DNA of 64,000 nucleotides from Rhodeus uyekii (GCA_037043235.1 JAWRVZ010000111.1:186001-250000); one strand, 5' to 3'. Positions 1-11,954 are shown, counted from the stretch's first letter. The notes: a model not told the origin generated them from the sequence alone. Numbers and translations are program-made.

Positions 1-477
1 GCACTCACATACCACATTAAGTCCTGCCCACACCAGTCCTCACTAGCCACGGTTTAACAACCTGTACCACATCACTCATTCTCCATTACACACACTACAC
101 AGACATTTAAATTTGCCTCCTGAGGGGAATGAGAGTGTTTGCACTTGTTTGGGTGGGAAGAGCGTGCTGGAGTCAGGGAGATAGTGAACAGAGGAGAGAG
201 TCAGGGTGAATGCTTGTCGATGCAGGACCTTGTTGAGAACAGGAGCAGTGATGTGTGGGCTCTGATGTATATTTATAAATGTCTTGGTGTGGCCAGGAGT
301 CAGTCTGTTTGGATTATCACTTTTTAACATTGTTTAAACTTGCTATAAAAAATAAAACATGAATAAATGCAATACATTTTCACATGCTAAGATTTTTGGA
401 TTCGTAAAAAAATATTTGTGACAGACCCACACACACACACATACACACATCAGTCTACACTCCATGTGCCATACTGA

Positions 478-1072
478 CAAAGCAAAGGGGGAAAAAACAC
501 ATTTTTTTGTTGTTGCAAATTTATTACAAAGGAAGACATTGCATGAGTATTTTTACCCTTAAGTGGTTGAAGCACCTTAAGACCCTTAAGTCTTTTTGGG
601 TATAATAATACAACAAGCTTTTTTTCTGCCATTCTTCTCCTCAGATCCTCTGTCAGGTTAGATTAGGGGGCAGGGTTGACAGCCATTTTCAGGTTTATCT
701 AGAGATGTACAATTGGAATTAAGTCCAGGCTCTTGCATTGCTTTCTTAACACAGACACGTAGCCTCCATAATCCTTGTAAAAGAAGAAGACTAGAACAGC
801 CAGGACTCTTCCTAGAGCTTGTCTCCTAGTCAAAATGAGCAATCACTGGAGAAGGGCTTTGATTAGAGTGGTTACCAAGAAGCTGATGGTCAATCTAGAT
901 GAGCTCCATGATAATATATCAAGATGGGAAAAACATGCAGAAGGACAAACATCACTGCAACTCTCCACCGACCTGGGATTTATGATGTATAGAGGAAACC
1001 AGACACCATTCATCGCCTGCAAAATATCATCCAAACAGTAAATTTGGTGGCAGCAGCATCATGCTGGGGTAT
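478..1072 (+). pseudogene. Decayed Tc1-like element with transposase fragment
   Basis: The coding remnant runs from about 800 to 1065 and reads as the N-terminal to middle part of a fish Tc1 transposase. It has the recognisable stretch TRTLPRA followed by a decayed linker, and then jumps to the later GGSSIM-like segment (about 1045-1065). The sequence from 478 to 620 (GCAAATTTATTA and following) matches the usual 5' outer part of the same family. All catalytic aspartates and the C-terminus are missing and no intact terminal inverted repeat is seen, so this is an internally deleted, 3'-truncated fossil. Family assignment rests on remembered Tc1 features, not a search. Confidence 0.65.
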
Positions 1073-1678
1073 TTGTATATATACATACATTCATATATGT
1101 GTGTGCATATAAAGTAAATATGCATTTAAAAAGTAATAGCAATTTAAACATAAAATGTAAATGATAATAAAATAATTACTATTCATTGATATTATTATTA
1201 TTATTATTAGATTTAAAAATATATATAAATTATTCCAGTGAGAAACAATGCTTTGAAATTGATTCCTACTTAGGTCGGATGAACATATTCAAGTAATCAA
1301 TTTTAAAATTACTATTATTATTCTCAACCTGCCATGGCTGAGAAAATGTTTTCTTCTAATATTATATCAATTCAACTCATCTCACCTGTAAATATTCTCT
1401 GGATGATTTCCGATTGCTTTACTGCATTACATCTACAGTATTTAATCCGTGTGCAGTGTATTTTGAACTCTCCTAACACCTGCGTAATCTCTGGGGATTA
1501 CACTCCTGTAGGTTCAGATTATTTGAGAGCTTTTCTACTGTTGGTTTAATACAGATTCAGCAAGTTGGGGCTCAACGAGAGAGAAATGGAGGCAACGAAT
1601 GGGCTTGATGAATAACTGCGGTACTGCTACTGACAGCAGACATCAGAGCTTTGTTTGCACTCCTATTGATGAGTGTTT

Positions 1679-1745
<67 letters not shown>

Positions 1746-2354
1746 TGTGTGCGCTCGCTGGTTCTAATGCTGAGATGAAAAAGCTGTGTGTGCTATAGAC
1801 ATTGTTATCTTTCAATAGCCTGCTCTGGATTGTTTATTAGGGCTGCAAATCGATTACAAATTCCAGTTTTAATTGAATTGACGACATGAAATGCCCATTA
1901 ATTAGTCAAATGAATTGCTTACTTGTATATCTCACTGACCTGTACCTACAGACCACAGAAGCCAATTCAATCAAGTATGTCTGATACTGGTGAGGTCTAT
2001 CTATGACAGTCTTTATTCATGCTTGGATAAGAGACTCAACTATTCGTCACACATGAGCTCATGTCTAAAGTTGGGTTTTGCAATATGTACATATTGAACA
2101 ATTTGCAAATGTTTACAAGTTCTTATGTGTATGAATATTGAACTCATGGAATTAATCTATTGTAATTATGATCACTGAGATTGTTTAATGTCATTGTCAT
2201 TACTTGAAATCATTTGTCTTTCTGATTTATGTTTCCTGGTCATTTCAAAGGATTACAATTTTATACAAGACATTTTAAAATCTTAAAATGAATAACTGAG
2301 TGTAATGAATGTTACTTATTACTTTGTTACTTGTTACTTATTACTTATCATGTT
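1073..2354. other. Non-coding stretch with a GT microsatellite
   Basis: No gene is seen. It holds AT-rich simple sequence (ATT repeats near 1190-1210) and the (GT)n tract. A short segment near 1838 begins AGGGCTGCAAATCGATTA and resembles one end of a fish hAT MITE, but no partner end was found. Confidence 0.5.
1682..1751. repeat. (GT)n microsatellite
   Basis: An almost pure GT dinucleotide run of about 60 bases, followed by GTTTGTGTGTGCG. Likely polymorphic in length. Confidence 0.97.
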
Positions 2355-2355
2355 A

Positions 2356-3115
2356 CAGTAGTACCTCAAGATACGAAAGGCTCAACTTACGAAAAATCCA
2401 AGTTACGAAAGCAAAGACGAAAATTTTTACTGCTCTACATACGAAAAGTTTTCAAGATACGAAAGGTTTCTGAAAGTCCGAGATTCGCCCCATAACAATT
2501 TTGAAACTCGCGCCGCACGCCGTCATCTTACTTATAGTCGACTCGCCACCATCCTCCTGCTCTCCCATTGGTTCCTGATGCTAGCCAAGCCATGAGATCC
2601 TTCTCTCTAAATGGACAGCATCCCTCCCATCATGCATCTAATATACTTACGTGCTGGCGTGCTTTAGCTCGAAGCTACGAAGCTGGTATGCGATTGAGTG
2701 TGATCGCAAAGGAATACGGACGTAATCCGTTGACAATAGGCACAATCCTTAAACAGAAGGAAGCCATCAAAGCAACTACACCATCGAAGGGCATCACTAT
2801 TTTGTCCAGCAAGAGGAGCCATGTGCATGACGAGATGGAACGGCTGCTCCTCGTCTGGATAAAAGACAAAGAAATTGCTGGCGATACAGTAACGGAGACA
2901 GCAATCGCTCACAAGGCCAGTGCTATTTTCGACATTTTACGTTATTTCATTGTTTATAGGTCAATTTAGCTATATTGTGAAATTTAATGGAGTGTTTTTG
3001 GAGGGCTTGGAACGGATTAGCCATTTTACATGTAAAATGTGTTCCAAGATACGAAAAACTCATTATACGAAGGCCGCCTCGGAACGAATTAATTTCGTAT
3101 CTCGAGGTACCACTG
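2356..3115 (+). mobile_element. Tigger/pogo-like non-autonomous element, copy A1
   Basis: A 760-bp element flanked by TA on both sides (2354-2355 and 3116-3117), the Tc1/mariner/pogo target signature. The ends are CAGTAGTACCTC on the left and GAGGTACCACTG on the right, imperfect inverted repeats of about 22 bp. The motif TACGAAA recurs at least five times near the left end and again near the right end, which suggests subterminal transposase-binding sites. A second copy of exactly the same length lies at 40968-41727. The interior keeps only the DNA-binding part of a transposase, so mobility would need a transposase supplied in trans. Confidence 0.85.
2568..2969 (+). CDS. Tigger/pogo transposase DNA-binding remnant (133 aa)
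   Basis: An uninterrupted 133-residue reading frame inside element A1. Residues about 35-65 (YEAGMRLSVIAKEYGRN, then TIGTILKQ) match the first helix-turn-helix of the CENP-B/pogo N-terminal domain. Residues about 80-125 (SKRSHVHDEMERLLLVWIKD through KASAIFDIL) match the start of the second CENP-B-type DNA-binding domain. The DDE catalytic domain is absent; full Tigger transposases are roughly 500-600 residues. The first about 30 residues look like read-through of leader sequence, so the true start is uncertain. The copy at 41180-41581 has the same length and differs at 11 residues. It could be a passive relic or encode a DNA-binding-only protein; expression is unknown. Confidence 0.6.
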   Translation: MVPDASQAMRSFSLNGQHPSHHASNILTCWRALARSYEAGMRLSVIAKEYGRNPLTIGTILKQKEAIKATTPSKGITILSSKRSHVHDEMERLLLVWIKDKEIAGDTVTETAIAHKASAIFDILRYFIVYRSI

Positions 3116-3117
3116 TA

Positions 3118-4050
3118 TTTTTATTAAATATGTTTGTCGTGGGCTGTAAAAAGCAGGCTTCTCAATGTGCCGTGACACAAAAAAATGACCATAAAATAGA
3201 CATACACTAAAAACCCAATATAATCATGAAAGTAATTTAGCTTACTAATAGCTGCGTGTAGCTAATTCGATGTATCTCTTTAATCACTGTTAAATAACAG
3301 AGAATGTAAGCATAACCATATTGATTAACATCTGCTGAGTGGACTTTTTTTTTTTGCTGTGATCTATATATCCTATCCAAACACACTCTTTTGTTCGGCT
3401 TAGCATCTGTCATTCGGCCAAAAATGCATTGGAAGAAGTGTTTAGTTTGCAAATGAACACAGGTGTGATTTATTTATTGACATTTCCTTTTAGTTTCCAG
3501 AGCTTCATTCCACGGCTTAGATTAACATCCCCCTGCAAATAATCAATCCACTTCTTCCAGTCAGGAAGTAAGTAATACACACAATATGCTATATACTTTA
3601 CTTTGGATCCCGTTGAACACACAGGTTGCAGGATGAGAAACTGAAAGAAACCAAGGTCGTGGACAATGTAGATAAGAAGGGAAATAAAATCACAGCTACT
3701 TCTGTATGTTTTTGTGGTCTAAAGGGCTCACGTCTTCCTCTCTTCCACAACAGTTTACAAGCAGCAGATTCTCAAACTCCATCGCTTAACAGTCACCACA
3801 GGCCAGCACATCCCCAATTCTCCTTCATGTTCATCGAATCATTCTTGCCCTGCGTGGACTCAGGGGAAGGCGGATCTGAGAAATCCTCTTTCTCTTTGTC
3901 TCCTCGCTGGGTGCTCTGCAGCCACCCTGTCCTCATTAAAGGAAATGGGGGCACGTTTGCTATCTTGGCTCGATGAAGGAGCAGACCTCTTTTCATGCAG
4001 TTTTTCATTCGCTATTATCTGAAAATGGTTGTGTTTTCCTTTATAACCAT

Positions 4051-4119
<69 letters not shown>

Positions 4120-4349
4120 ATTTTCTAATATCCATCACCAATAAACTCTTTAATTATCAAACCCACACAAAATCTGCATATCGCATGATGATGCATTCAG
4201 ATGTGACATCTGGGTGAATGTGATTCTGGCATGTAAAAATGTCATATAAATGTATTATGTGGTATGGTATTGCTTTATAATACACATAACTTTATGAAAT
4301 GAATCCCCATCTAATCTAATCTAATCATTAGTAAGATCATTAGTTGATA
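3118..4349. other. Non-coding stretch, no gene recognised
   Basis: A 116-codon open frame at 3626-3976 has no recognisable domain and I treat it as chance. The (CT)n tract at 4052-4117 is the only clear feature. Confidence 0.5.
4052..4117. repeat. (CT)n microsatellite
   Basis: A perfect CT dinucleotide run of about 66 bases. Confidence 0.98.
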
Positions 4350-4351
4350 TA

Positions 4352-5204
4352 CAGTGGAATACGGTTATGTCGACGGCCTCGGGGAGGCAAAAAAACATCG
4401 AGATAACCAAATTTTCAAGATAACCAAAAGCCAATATGGCGATTTATTTGATGAAGCAATCGGCATGCTATGAAAATGTACATACACTGTATATGTTTCC
4501 TAACAACAAAAGGCATATGTGCACCAACTAACAACAGAGATTTACCAGAATACAATAAAAAAAACACCTTCGATTCCCGATACAAGCCTTTAATTATATT
4601 CTCCAACATTGCAAACACAATGATCGCTCACAGCGTAAACACAGTCACAACACACGTGTAAACATATTCGCTCATAACACAGTCATTTTGTTCTGACACA
4701 GTTCTGAAAACTATTGCACACACGGTTACTATGGTTTCTTCACAATCTCTAAAATGCTTTGTTGCTTTTTGCCTTTAACGGTCTGCTTGAAAACAAAAGC
4801 TTCTATCAGTAAAAACTTCGTTGTCGATGTCAATGTAATCTGGGAATTCCTGGACAGTGATGCTAACTCCTGCGCCTCCTCTTCCAAGATAGCATCTAGA
4901 AAGCTTTATTTTAGCTTTTTTTTTTCCGCCACTTCCGTGAGTTCTTCTGCAGCTGCTCGGCACTGTATGTGCAACGGGAGCTCAGCGCATGCGCAGTGAA
5001 TCATTAGTCACGAGATAACCATGTGAAGTGGCGAATTTGTCCCTCTTTTGTGCTCGAGATACTAGGATTCGGCGACAGAAAAGAATCGACATAACCGATA
5101 AGAAAATGCTTAAGACAAATAGGGAGTTTGGCAGTTCCACTTCAAAAACGTCGACGTAATAGGGTTGGCGAGTTAATCGAGGTCGAGATAAGTGAACTCC
5201 ACTT
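4352..5204. mobile_element. pogo-like non-autonomous element, copy B1
   Basis: An 853-bp element flanked by TA (4350-4351 and 5205-5206). The left end reads CAGTGGAATACGGTTATG and the right end approximately reverses it, closing in CTCCACTT. Its relative B2 lies at 35803-36679 and keeps the better right end TTTCCACTG. Both carry, on the minus strand, a fragment resembling the acidic C-terminal tail of pogo/Tigger transposases. Nothing else is coding. Confidence 0.75.
4775..4963 (-). pseudogene. pogo-like transposase C-terminal tail remnant in B1
   Basis: A short minus-strand frame with the segment VQEFPDYIDIDNEV, shared with copy B2 (VQEFPDYIDKDVVT at 36081-36404). Pogo and Tigger transposases usually end in a similar acidic region after the DDE domain. 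No catalytic residues are present and the upstream part of the frame is out of register relative to B2, so it is non-functional. The assignment is an inference from element type and tail character. Confidence 0.4.
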
Positions 5205-5224
5205 TATATTCAAATACTGCAGAT

Positions 5225-5674
5225 CAGGGGCGATTCTAGGATTTTGATTTTAGGGGGGCTCAGCCCCCAATAAGGGTATGATTAAAAAAATATTATTTGA
5301 CTATTAGGGTAGGGTGGTATGCTACTAACCTTACTGCAATCCACTATTCCATGATTACATTATAAACTGCAATGCATTTATGACAAAGAACTGCACCGAT
5401 GCAGGTGTAATATCATAGCATTAGCAATCTATCAATAAATGCACGCACACACGACACACACCTTGATGTTCACTCTGCTCGGCGCCCCTGCAGATTGAAA
5501 AATGCGCTAAAACCAAGCAGACTCAGATAAGGGGAGGAGCCGAAACTTGACGCAGCTTGCCGCCGTTTCAAATTAGTTTTTTTTAAAGGGGACTGAAGCG
5601 ATCAAAAATTTATTAATCAAATATATTTTTTAGGGGGGCTGGGCCCCCCTAAAAAGGGCCTAGTGACGCCCCTG
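5225..5674. mobile_element. hAT-type MITE with 8-bp target duplication
   Basis: A 450-bp element bounded by CAGGGGCG and CGCCCCTG and flanked by a perfect 8-bp direct repeat CTGCAGAT (5217-5224 and 5675-5682). CAGGG-type ends with an 8-bp duplication define the hAT superfamily. The inverted ends continue imperfectly (ATTCTAG on the left, CTAGTGA on the right). Just inside are GC-rich palindromes (AGGGGGGCTCAGCCCCC and a similar one on the right). No transposase is encoded. The perfect duplication suggests a fairly recent insertion. Confidence 0.92.
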
Positions 5675-5682
5675 CTGCAGAT

Positions 5683-7834
5683 GTATTGCTCATTGTTAAA
5701 GTTAATGCATTAACTAATGTTAACTAATGGTACCGTATTGTAAATTCTTACAGTCTTTTCTGTGCTGTTTGTTGTTCTTTCAAGTTTTAGCTTAGAGGAG
5801 AGTTCACCTTTATGGCCTTTTGAACATGTCTACAAGTGCTCATTTAAGCATCTATTCTTAGGTTTTCCACAAATTCTCCCTGGGGCACACACACCTCTTA
5901 ATGGGTGTGCATTTGCTTCTGAAGGCTCAGCCAACTAATTTAGCTTATTCAGGGAAGTAAGTTATAAACTCCTCTGCAGTGAGAGACTGATGTTGTTGTT
6001 TGTCATTGACCTTGCAGCACCACAACAAACTGAGGTGAGCACTGCATAAACACTCCTGCTTGACTTTAGCTATTATTGGCTTTATAGCTGTGTTTAAATT
6101 CACACACATTATGTTATAGGACCTATGCAGTGATATTATGGGCCATATATACTAACAGTTTGTGAAAGCGCAAACCCTCTTTTGCTGTTTAAAAAACTAC
6201 TCTCAGGATTTACTAAAGACATTCAGTAAAAGATTAGTGCTGAAAAGATTAAACACTAATAAGAGCTAACAAGCACATAAGAGCATTTTCCAAAGAAATG
6301 TTCAACTCTTGAGCAGCAAATCTGGAAAGTTGAATGATTTCTGAAGGATGCAGCCTTGGGGAGCATAAGTGCATCATTTTTTCTCTCTCCATGTTTATGA
6401 AACAGAAAAAGTGATAACGTGAAGTGTCACTTTCCTATCTTCATCAGATACTTAAACAGAAAAGAATGAGCGTTGATGCTTGAACTCTCCTTTTTATTGT
6501 ATTTTGATCAAATAAATGCAACCTTGGGGAGCATAAGAGCTTAGGCCTCATTCTTTTACTTTGTCTCTGACGAAGACAGGAATAGAGAGCAATTAGGTGT
6601 GTATTTGATGTTTTATGTAATATTGTCATTCTCGAGCTGCCACAGAAAATTGTAGCTTCATTATTATTTTCTAACATGCTGTTCATCAACAGAATAGTAA
6701 ATAGTATATTCAACAAACTAAATAGTATATTCATAATTTATAAACAATTCATTTTTGCTTTCATCATAATTTTTTTTAACAAACTTAGTTTCAACACTTT
6801 GGTATTGTTCACGTCCCATCAGCTCATACTATATACAATCATTCAGATATGACTTTTGTATATAATAGGTTGTCAGCAAGGTCTTGTCAGGTTATTGTCT
6901 TTGGAACTTAAACACTAATTTTATCTACAGTAGCTCAAATAGCTTTTTTGGTTAATGATGTCACTGTAAAGAAACAAACAAACAAAAAACCCTGATAAAT
7001 TTATTAAAAAAAAAAACAGGTATGCTTCACTAGAAGATACAGTAAAATTGTATGATGGCATATTGGTGCTTGTATATTTTATAATTTACAATCATATATT
7101 TCATGTAAAGTTCTAAACTCATTTTGCTTGCAATCACATCATTCTCTATATAGGGCACAAATTATTGGTTCCCACTGTATCAGTAGCCAATATGCTTTCT
7201 GCTCAATATTCAAATTGCCTATCGTTTGCTATATGCAGCAAACTTTCAGAAAGTTAGCAGCACAGTTGCAAGTTCCCTGTGAAACTCAACATCCATTATA
7301 AGGGAATGTTCCTAATTCCTTATCTCTGTGCATTATCGCATGGCCTACACATGCACATTGCTCACAGAAATATGGTGTGTGTATATTGACAGTGGCAAGT
7401 TCTGTATTTGCTCTGCAGCAGCAGCAGTGGCAGCTTTAAGAAGCAGCATAGCATTAACATTCATTATCATGTTACCATGTTAAACTCTCAGAGAGTTGTC
7501 ATGACAGAAGTTATGATATGATGTAATGTTAATATCACAATGTACCTGGAAACAAAAACCACATGGCACTAAAATAATGTTTTAAACATTAACTAAACAG
7601 CAAAATGTAAAGCAAGACAACCTATTGTACAGTATACCTGTGGCTAAAGGTGTTTGCAGTGACATAACTTTTGTGTTTTGCAAGGATTGCCACTTCAGTT
7701 TTGTGGTGTTTATTCACATTGTTTCTAGATTATTGTGCAGATTAAGTGATCATGTGTATGTGCATTATTGCGATTCTCGAGCAATTTGATGATGGATCCG
7801 TGCATTTTCCTGCAGGATGGATGGAGCATCATGT
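5683..7834. other. Non-coding stretch with cyprinid-repeat fragments
   Basis: No gene is recognised. Between about 6290 and 6560 lie two broken copies of the common cyprinid interspersed repeat: CCTTGGGGAGCATAAG occurs at 6354 and 6522, the first preceded by TTGAGCAGCAAATCTGG and TGAATGATTTCTGAAGGAT. The rest is AT-rich unique-looking sequence. Confidence 0.5.
6290..6560 (-). repeat. Fragments of a common cyprinid interspersed repeat
   Basis: Two partial copies in the same orientation share CCTTGGGGAGCATAAG. The same repeat hosts the Harbinger-like insertion at 15624-19591, and its outer end appears at 55277 (CACTACCGTTCAAAAG). It is known to me as very abundant in zebrafish and carp; I cannot name its superfamily with certainty. 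Confidence 0.6.
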
Positions 7835-8439
7835 CTAAGGCCCCGTCCACACGGAGACGCGGATCACTGCATCTGCATACATTTCTTATCAGATTGGCGT
7901 TCCGTCCACACGCATCCGGCGATTTGGGAGACTGAATCCGCTCTTTTGATACCGGGTCCTAAAGTGGATAGATCTGAATCCGACACCCTTGCGGACTCGT
8001 GTGGACGGCCAATCCGTATATTTTTTGTGTACCGATGATGTCATCACATCACGTGTCGGCTGCGTCACAGTAACAGCAACAGTGTTGCCAAATTGAACTG
8101 AAGATTCCAGCACAGCTACAGCTTAAAACCCTCCCATTTAAAAAAAATACCAGCCCAAACTGCGTACTCTTATAAATAATGAAAAATGTTGAGCGATTTT
8201 ATGCATCAAAAACCATCCCAAATTTTATCAACCAGCCCAATGCATTTTTTCTCGGTCGGACGTGACAAAAAGGTAAATAGCAATCTGGCAACACTGAACA
8301 GCAACAACAATGCGCATGCTCAAAGTCTTCTTCTCTGTGTATTTATCTGTGGCAGAATTACAGCGCCCAATACTGGTCTGGCATATAAACTACACCGGAT
8401 TCAGTCGGTTTCAGTGGTATCGTGTGGACGTGGCCTAAG
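7835..8439. mobile_element. MITE with CTAAGGCC...GGCCTAAG ends, probably hAT
   Basis: A 605-bp element whose ends are imperfect inverted repeats: CTAAGGCCCCGTCCACACG on the left, and on the right the reverse complement of CTTAGGCCACGTCCACACG. The GC-rich CGTCCACACG motif recurs internally (near 7910). I did not find a clear target duplication. No coding capacity. Confidence 0.75.
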
Positions 8440-8494
8440 GCAAGAGTGATAATGAAGTGACGTGACTTTATACATCATTACAATGAAATTTTGA

Positions 8495-8760
8495 ATCTAT
8501 GGCCAGCCAACTACCTGTTCTTAATCCCATAGAGAACCTGTGGTCAATCCACAAAAGGTGAGTGGACAAGCAGAAGTCCACAAATTATGATCAACAGAGG
8601 ACTATAAGTCAAGAATAGATTTCAATCAGTCAGGATTTGGATCCGAAGTTGATATCCAGCATGCTAGAACAAATTTCAGGTTATGAAAAGAAACACTTGA
8701 CTATGAATATAGCATCTTTCTGTAAAAACTATGTTTACTTTAACAGGTCAATATTGGAGG
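8495..8760 (+). pseudogene. Tc1-like transposase C-terminal fragment
   Basis: In shifting frames this shows the C-terminal landmarks of a Tc1 transposase: WPANS-like residues, then NPIENLWSI carrying the catalytic glutamate, then KQK-type basic residues and a decayed helix up to about 8690. Frameshifts and stops are present and the rest of the element is absent. It resembles the family of the decayed element at 13584-15250. Non-functional. Confidence 0.7.
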
Positions 8761-10209
8761 GTGAACTTCCTACCTAGTAATTCATTTTGAGACGATTAAA
8801 GCTTCAGAAGTCATACAGTATTTTTGGGATGATGGATGCTATTCTGAACTGTGGAATTGCAATGAGGGAAATAGATCTCATTAAGTGTAATGAACCTGGC
8901 TGAAATCATCACATCCTCATGAAACCTGAGTATGAGAAACTGCTCTCTCCAAAATCCTTCAACCTCCACAATCATTATCCACAATCCCTCTTCCTACGCC
9001 TACGTAATGTCCTGAGCTGAACTTGTTTCTGGGAGGGGGAACAGATGCTCTCCTTCTCCTTTCTGATGGCCCCCTCCCCTACCGAAGACCCCCGCAGGAG
9101 AGTGCTGACTTTCAGTGAGTCATCCTCTCAGCTCTTCCTCTGACATTCATGAGGATTTTAATAGCTCAATAAAACCGAATTGTTCGATTAGAATAAGAAG
9201 TTAAGTTGGCTTGGGGCCACCTTCAAAGTCACCTTGATTTTGACAGTGCAGAGCATATTTCATCCTGAAAATAGGCATAGGTCATGTATGAACTACATTT
9301 CCAAGAGTGCACAGAGTGTTTGTGGAAACAGTGGGACAGATGTGTGGTGGTCCGCATGATTCATTAGGTGCCCAGCATGGTTTGAAGTTGACGGGCAGAT
9401 GTCGTGACCAACGTCTTTAGTTTTAGAGCCTGGGGAAGGGATGTCTAATTAGAACAGGTGTCTCATTCAGGTCCTTTCCTCTACTGTGTCATTACCTGCT
9501 GCTTCCAGTCAAGAACAAGTTTTGCCTGAAGGTGATTTTCAGGAGATTGTGATAATTTCCTTTGCTTCATGTCATCCTCAGAGAGTATTTATCATCGTGA
9601 ATAATTTATGCAGGCCTTCTGTAGGTACTTGTGATGTAAGTGAGCATGTGGACTGAGGGCTGGTTTTTAATGATCTAGTGTTGATGTGCTGTCCAGATTG
9701 CAGACTTCTAATGAGAACTGTCAATGTGCCCTGTCCAGCATTAGAGAGGGACTGTCTCAACTCCATCTGTCGTGCTGTCCTAGTTCTTAGGACTTATTCT
9801 GTCACTGTCATTTTTAACCTGCTAAGAATAGCAAACTTTAGGCATAATTGACCAAAAACATAATAATAATAAAATCTGTCATCTTCTGTGGACCATTAAA
9901 GAAGATATTGTTGGCTGATATATTGTTGAATGGTTATGAAATCATATCACAATTATTCTATTCAATATTGAAATTACAATTAACATGGCGTGTGATGTTT
10001 AGAAAGCAGGGCTCCGAATCGAATGGACACAAAAAACGGAAACTAACTACATTTTAACAAGAACATAAACAAAAGCAAAATCAAGTTTAGTTGTTCTGAA
10101 CAGAAATGCAATTTCTGAATTTGAAATTACCATTAACCAGTAAATAACGTTATTCTATAGTTCTGTTTAATATTCTTCTTTGGTATTTCACCAAACATGA
10201 ATTCAAATA
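8761..10209. other. Non-coding stretch, nothing recognised
   Basis: No coding, RNA or repeat signature could be supported. Short open frames look random in composition. Confidence 0.5.
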
Positions 10210-10560
10210 CAGTAATCCTTATCGGGTAATGTGATAGGTGAAAATCCACAAAGTAGGATCAGCCAATCAGCTCACGGGATACATCCACTCGTGCTCTCAT
10301 TCGTCGATTTCGCGCCGGGAACCAATCACGTGCTTGTCTGTGCCCGTGGGTGTGTACAAAGAGAGAGATTATCTCTTTGTCTGGCATCCTGGGAAACCAT
10401 TTCTCTCGCGCATCACGATAAAACAACGCTGCTTTCCTCAATACAGCTGCCGATATGGCGGTATTTTTGAACTTTTATTTTTCGATGAAAATTTTTGAAA
10501 AATCCGTGATGCACCGAGGCCACGAAACTTGAACCACGAAGTGGCGAGGGATTACTCCAG
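10210..10560. mobile_element. Small Tigger-like MITE
   Basis: A 351-bp element flanked by TA (10208-10209 and 10561-10562). The left end is CAGTAATCC; the right end GGATTACTCCAG is its imperfect inverse. The right part (CCACGAAGTGGCGAGGGATT) matches the end style of fish Tigger/pogo elements. No coding capacity; the overlapping frames in the middle look incidental. Confidence 0.7.
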
Positions 10561-10641
10561 TACACAAATGTGACGTTGACACAGTTAAATGCCCACGCTC
10601 AGCTGTCAAGTTATCATAAGTGTGACGCAGTTGAGATCATG

Positions 10642-11105
10642 TGCAATGCGGAACGAGGAGACGGAGGCAAGGCAGGTTTCAAACTGAAACTGAGCTTTAA
10701 TATAAACAAAAACAAAAGACTTAAAAATACAAACTCAAAGAAGCACACCTGTGCAAAACAGAACTAAACATAACTCATAACAAGAATCATGGCTGGAGAA
10801 CAGGCGAAATCCACACACTTGACCATAACTACATTAACATTACTTCAACAACTGACAAAGACAAGGGAAACACAAGAGGTTTTTATACAAAAGGGAATGA
10901 TGAACACCTGGGTAGACTAACGATGAAAGTGATTGTCATGACAGGTGCAGGAAGGGCACAAGAAGAGACACAAAAGGGACCCGGAAGTGAAACATGACAC
11001 ACCCGATAGGAAATAACAACTAACCTTACACACAGGAAGTGAAACATTAACATGACAGACAGGAAGTGACAAATGACCTTACACGCAGGAAGTGCACAGG
11101 TGACA
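10642..11105 (-). mobile_element. Solo-LTR-like repeat with TATA box and ETS-type motifs
   Basis: On the minus strand this reads TGTCA...TTGCA, with a TATA-like box (complement of TTTTTATACA near 10881-10890) and a run of A-rich poly(A)-like signals near the 3' end. The upstream third holds four copies of GGAAGTG (10979-11097), ETS core motifs on the plus strand. A relative with the same plan is at 35435-35771. No internal coding region or exact target duplication was found, so solo LTR is an inference from architecture. Confidence 0.45.
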
Positions 11106-11954
11106 CAACAAACAGGACTAAGGGTAACAGTAGGTAAGTCATTGGCATTATCTTTTGTGGATCTCAGGTGTTTGTCATTATAGGAGGGTGTTAATTAAAT
11201 TATTAACATTTTCCCAGAATCAAGCTCAAATGGAGTTTCATGTTTTTACAGGAATGTTGGAGAATTGTATTTTTTTCCGTTTTTAACGGGCCACATTTGA
11301 GGCAGTAAGTTAATTATTTTTTAATGAACTTATAGGCTACAAAGTTTATTGTAGCTATGTGGGTGCTCAGTTTTTCCAGCCATTTAATGTATTTGGAGAA
11401 AATAATGTGTGTAAATGATGAATGCACAAGGTTATGATTATAGGGCAAATGTCAGACTTACTCTCTTCTTAGCTCCTCAAACACAGAAAATATTAGTCTT
11501 TACATTGTGTTTTTTGCATAATGAAAATTTCCCCTTGCACTTCAAACAAGCAGAGATTTTCTCCAAAATATGTGCAGTACTTCATTTGGGATTGAGGCAG
11601 ATGGAGCTATACTGTATGAGGTTTGGTCAACAGTTTGAGGATCCACTGGAGTTACGAGGTTTAGTTACAAACAGGGGCAGAGGCAGACATTGTAAACATT
11701 CAGGGCTTAACCCAAATCTAGATGGTACGGACATATTTTGTCCCACTTTGGCAGCTATATGAACTATTCATTTTAAATCATTATTCTTTGCTTACATTAT
11801 TCTGAAAATCACAAACAACACATTTTGGGGATTTCAAATTTCCACTCCTGCCACCAATAAAGTTAATAGAATGAATATTGTTTTCCACACAATTTTCTTA
11901 AACTATGGGGTTTTGGAGGCCATTTTTAGGGGTCCCATAGTTTAAAATAAATAG
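11106..11954. other. Non-coding stretch, nothing recognised
   Basis: A 115-codon open frame at 11415-11762 has no recognisable motif and is considered chance. Confidence 0.45.
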
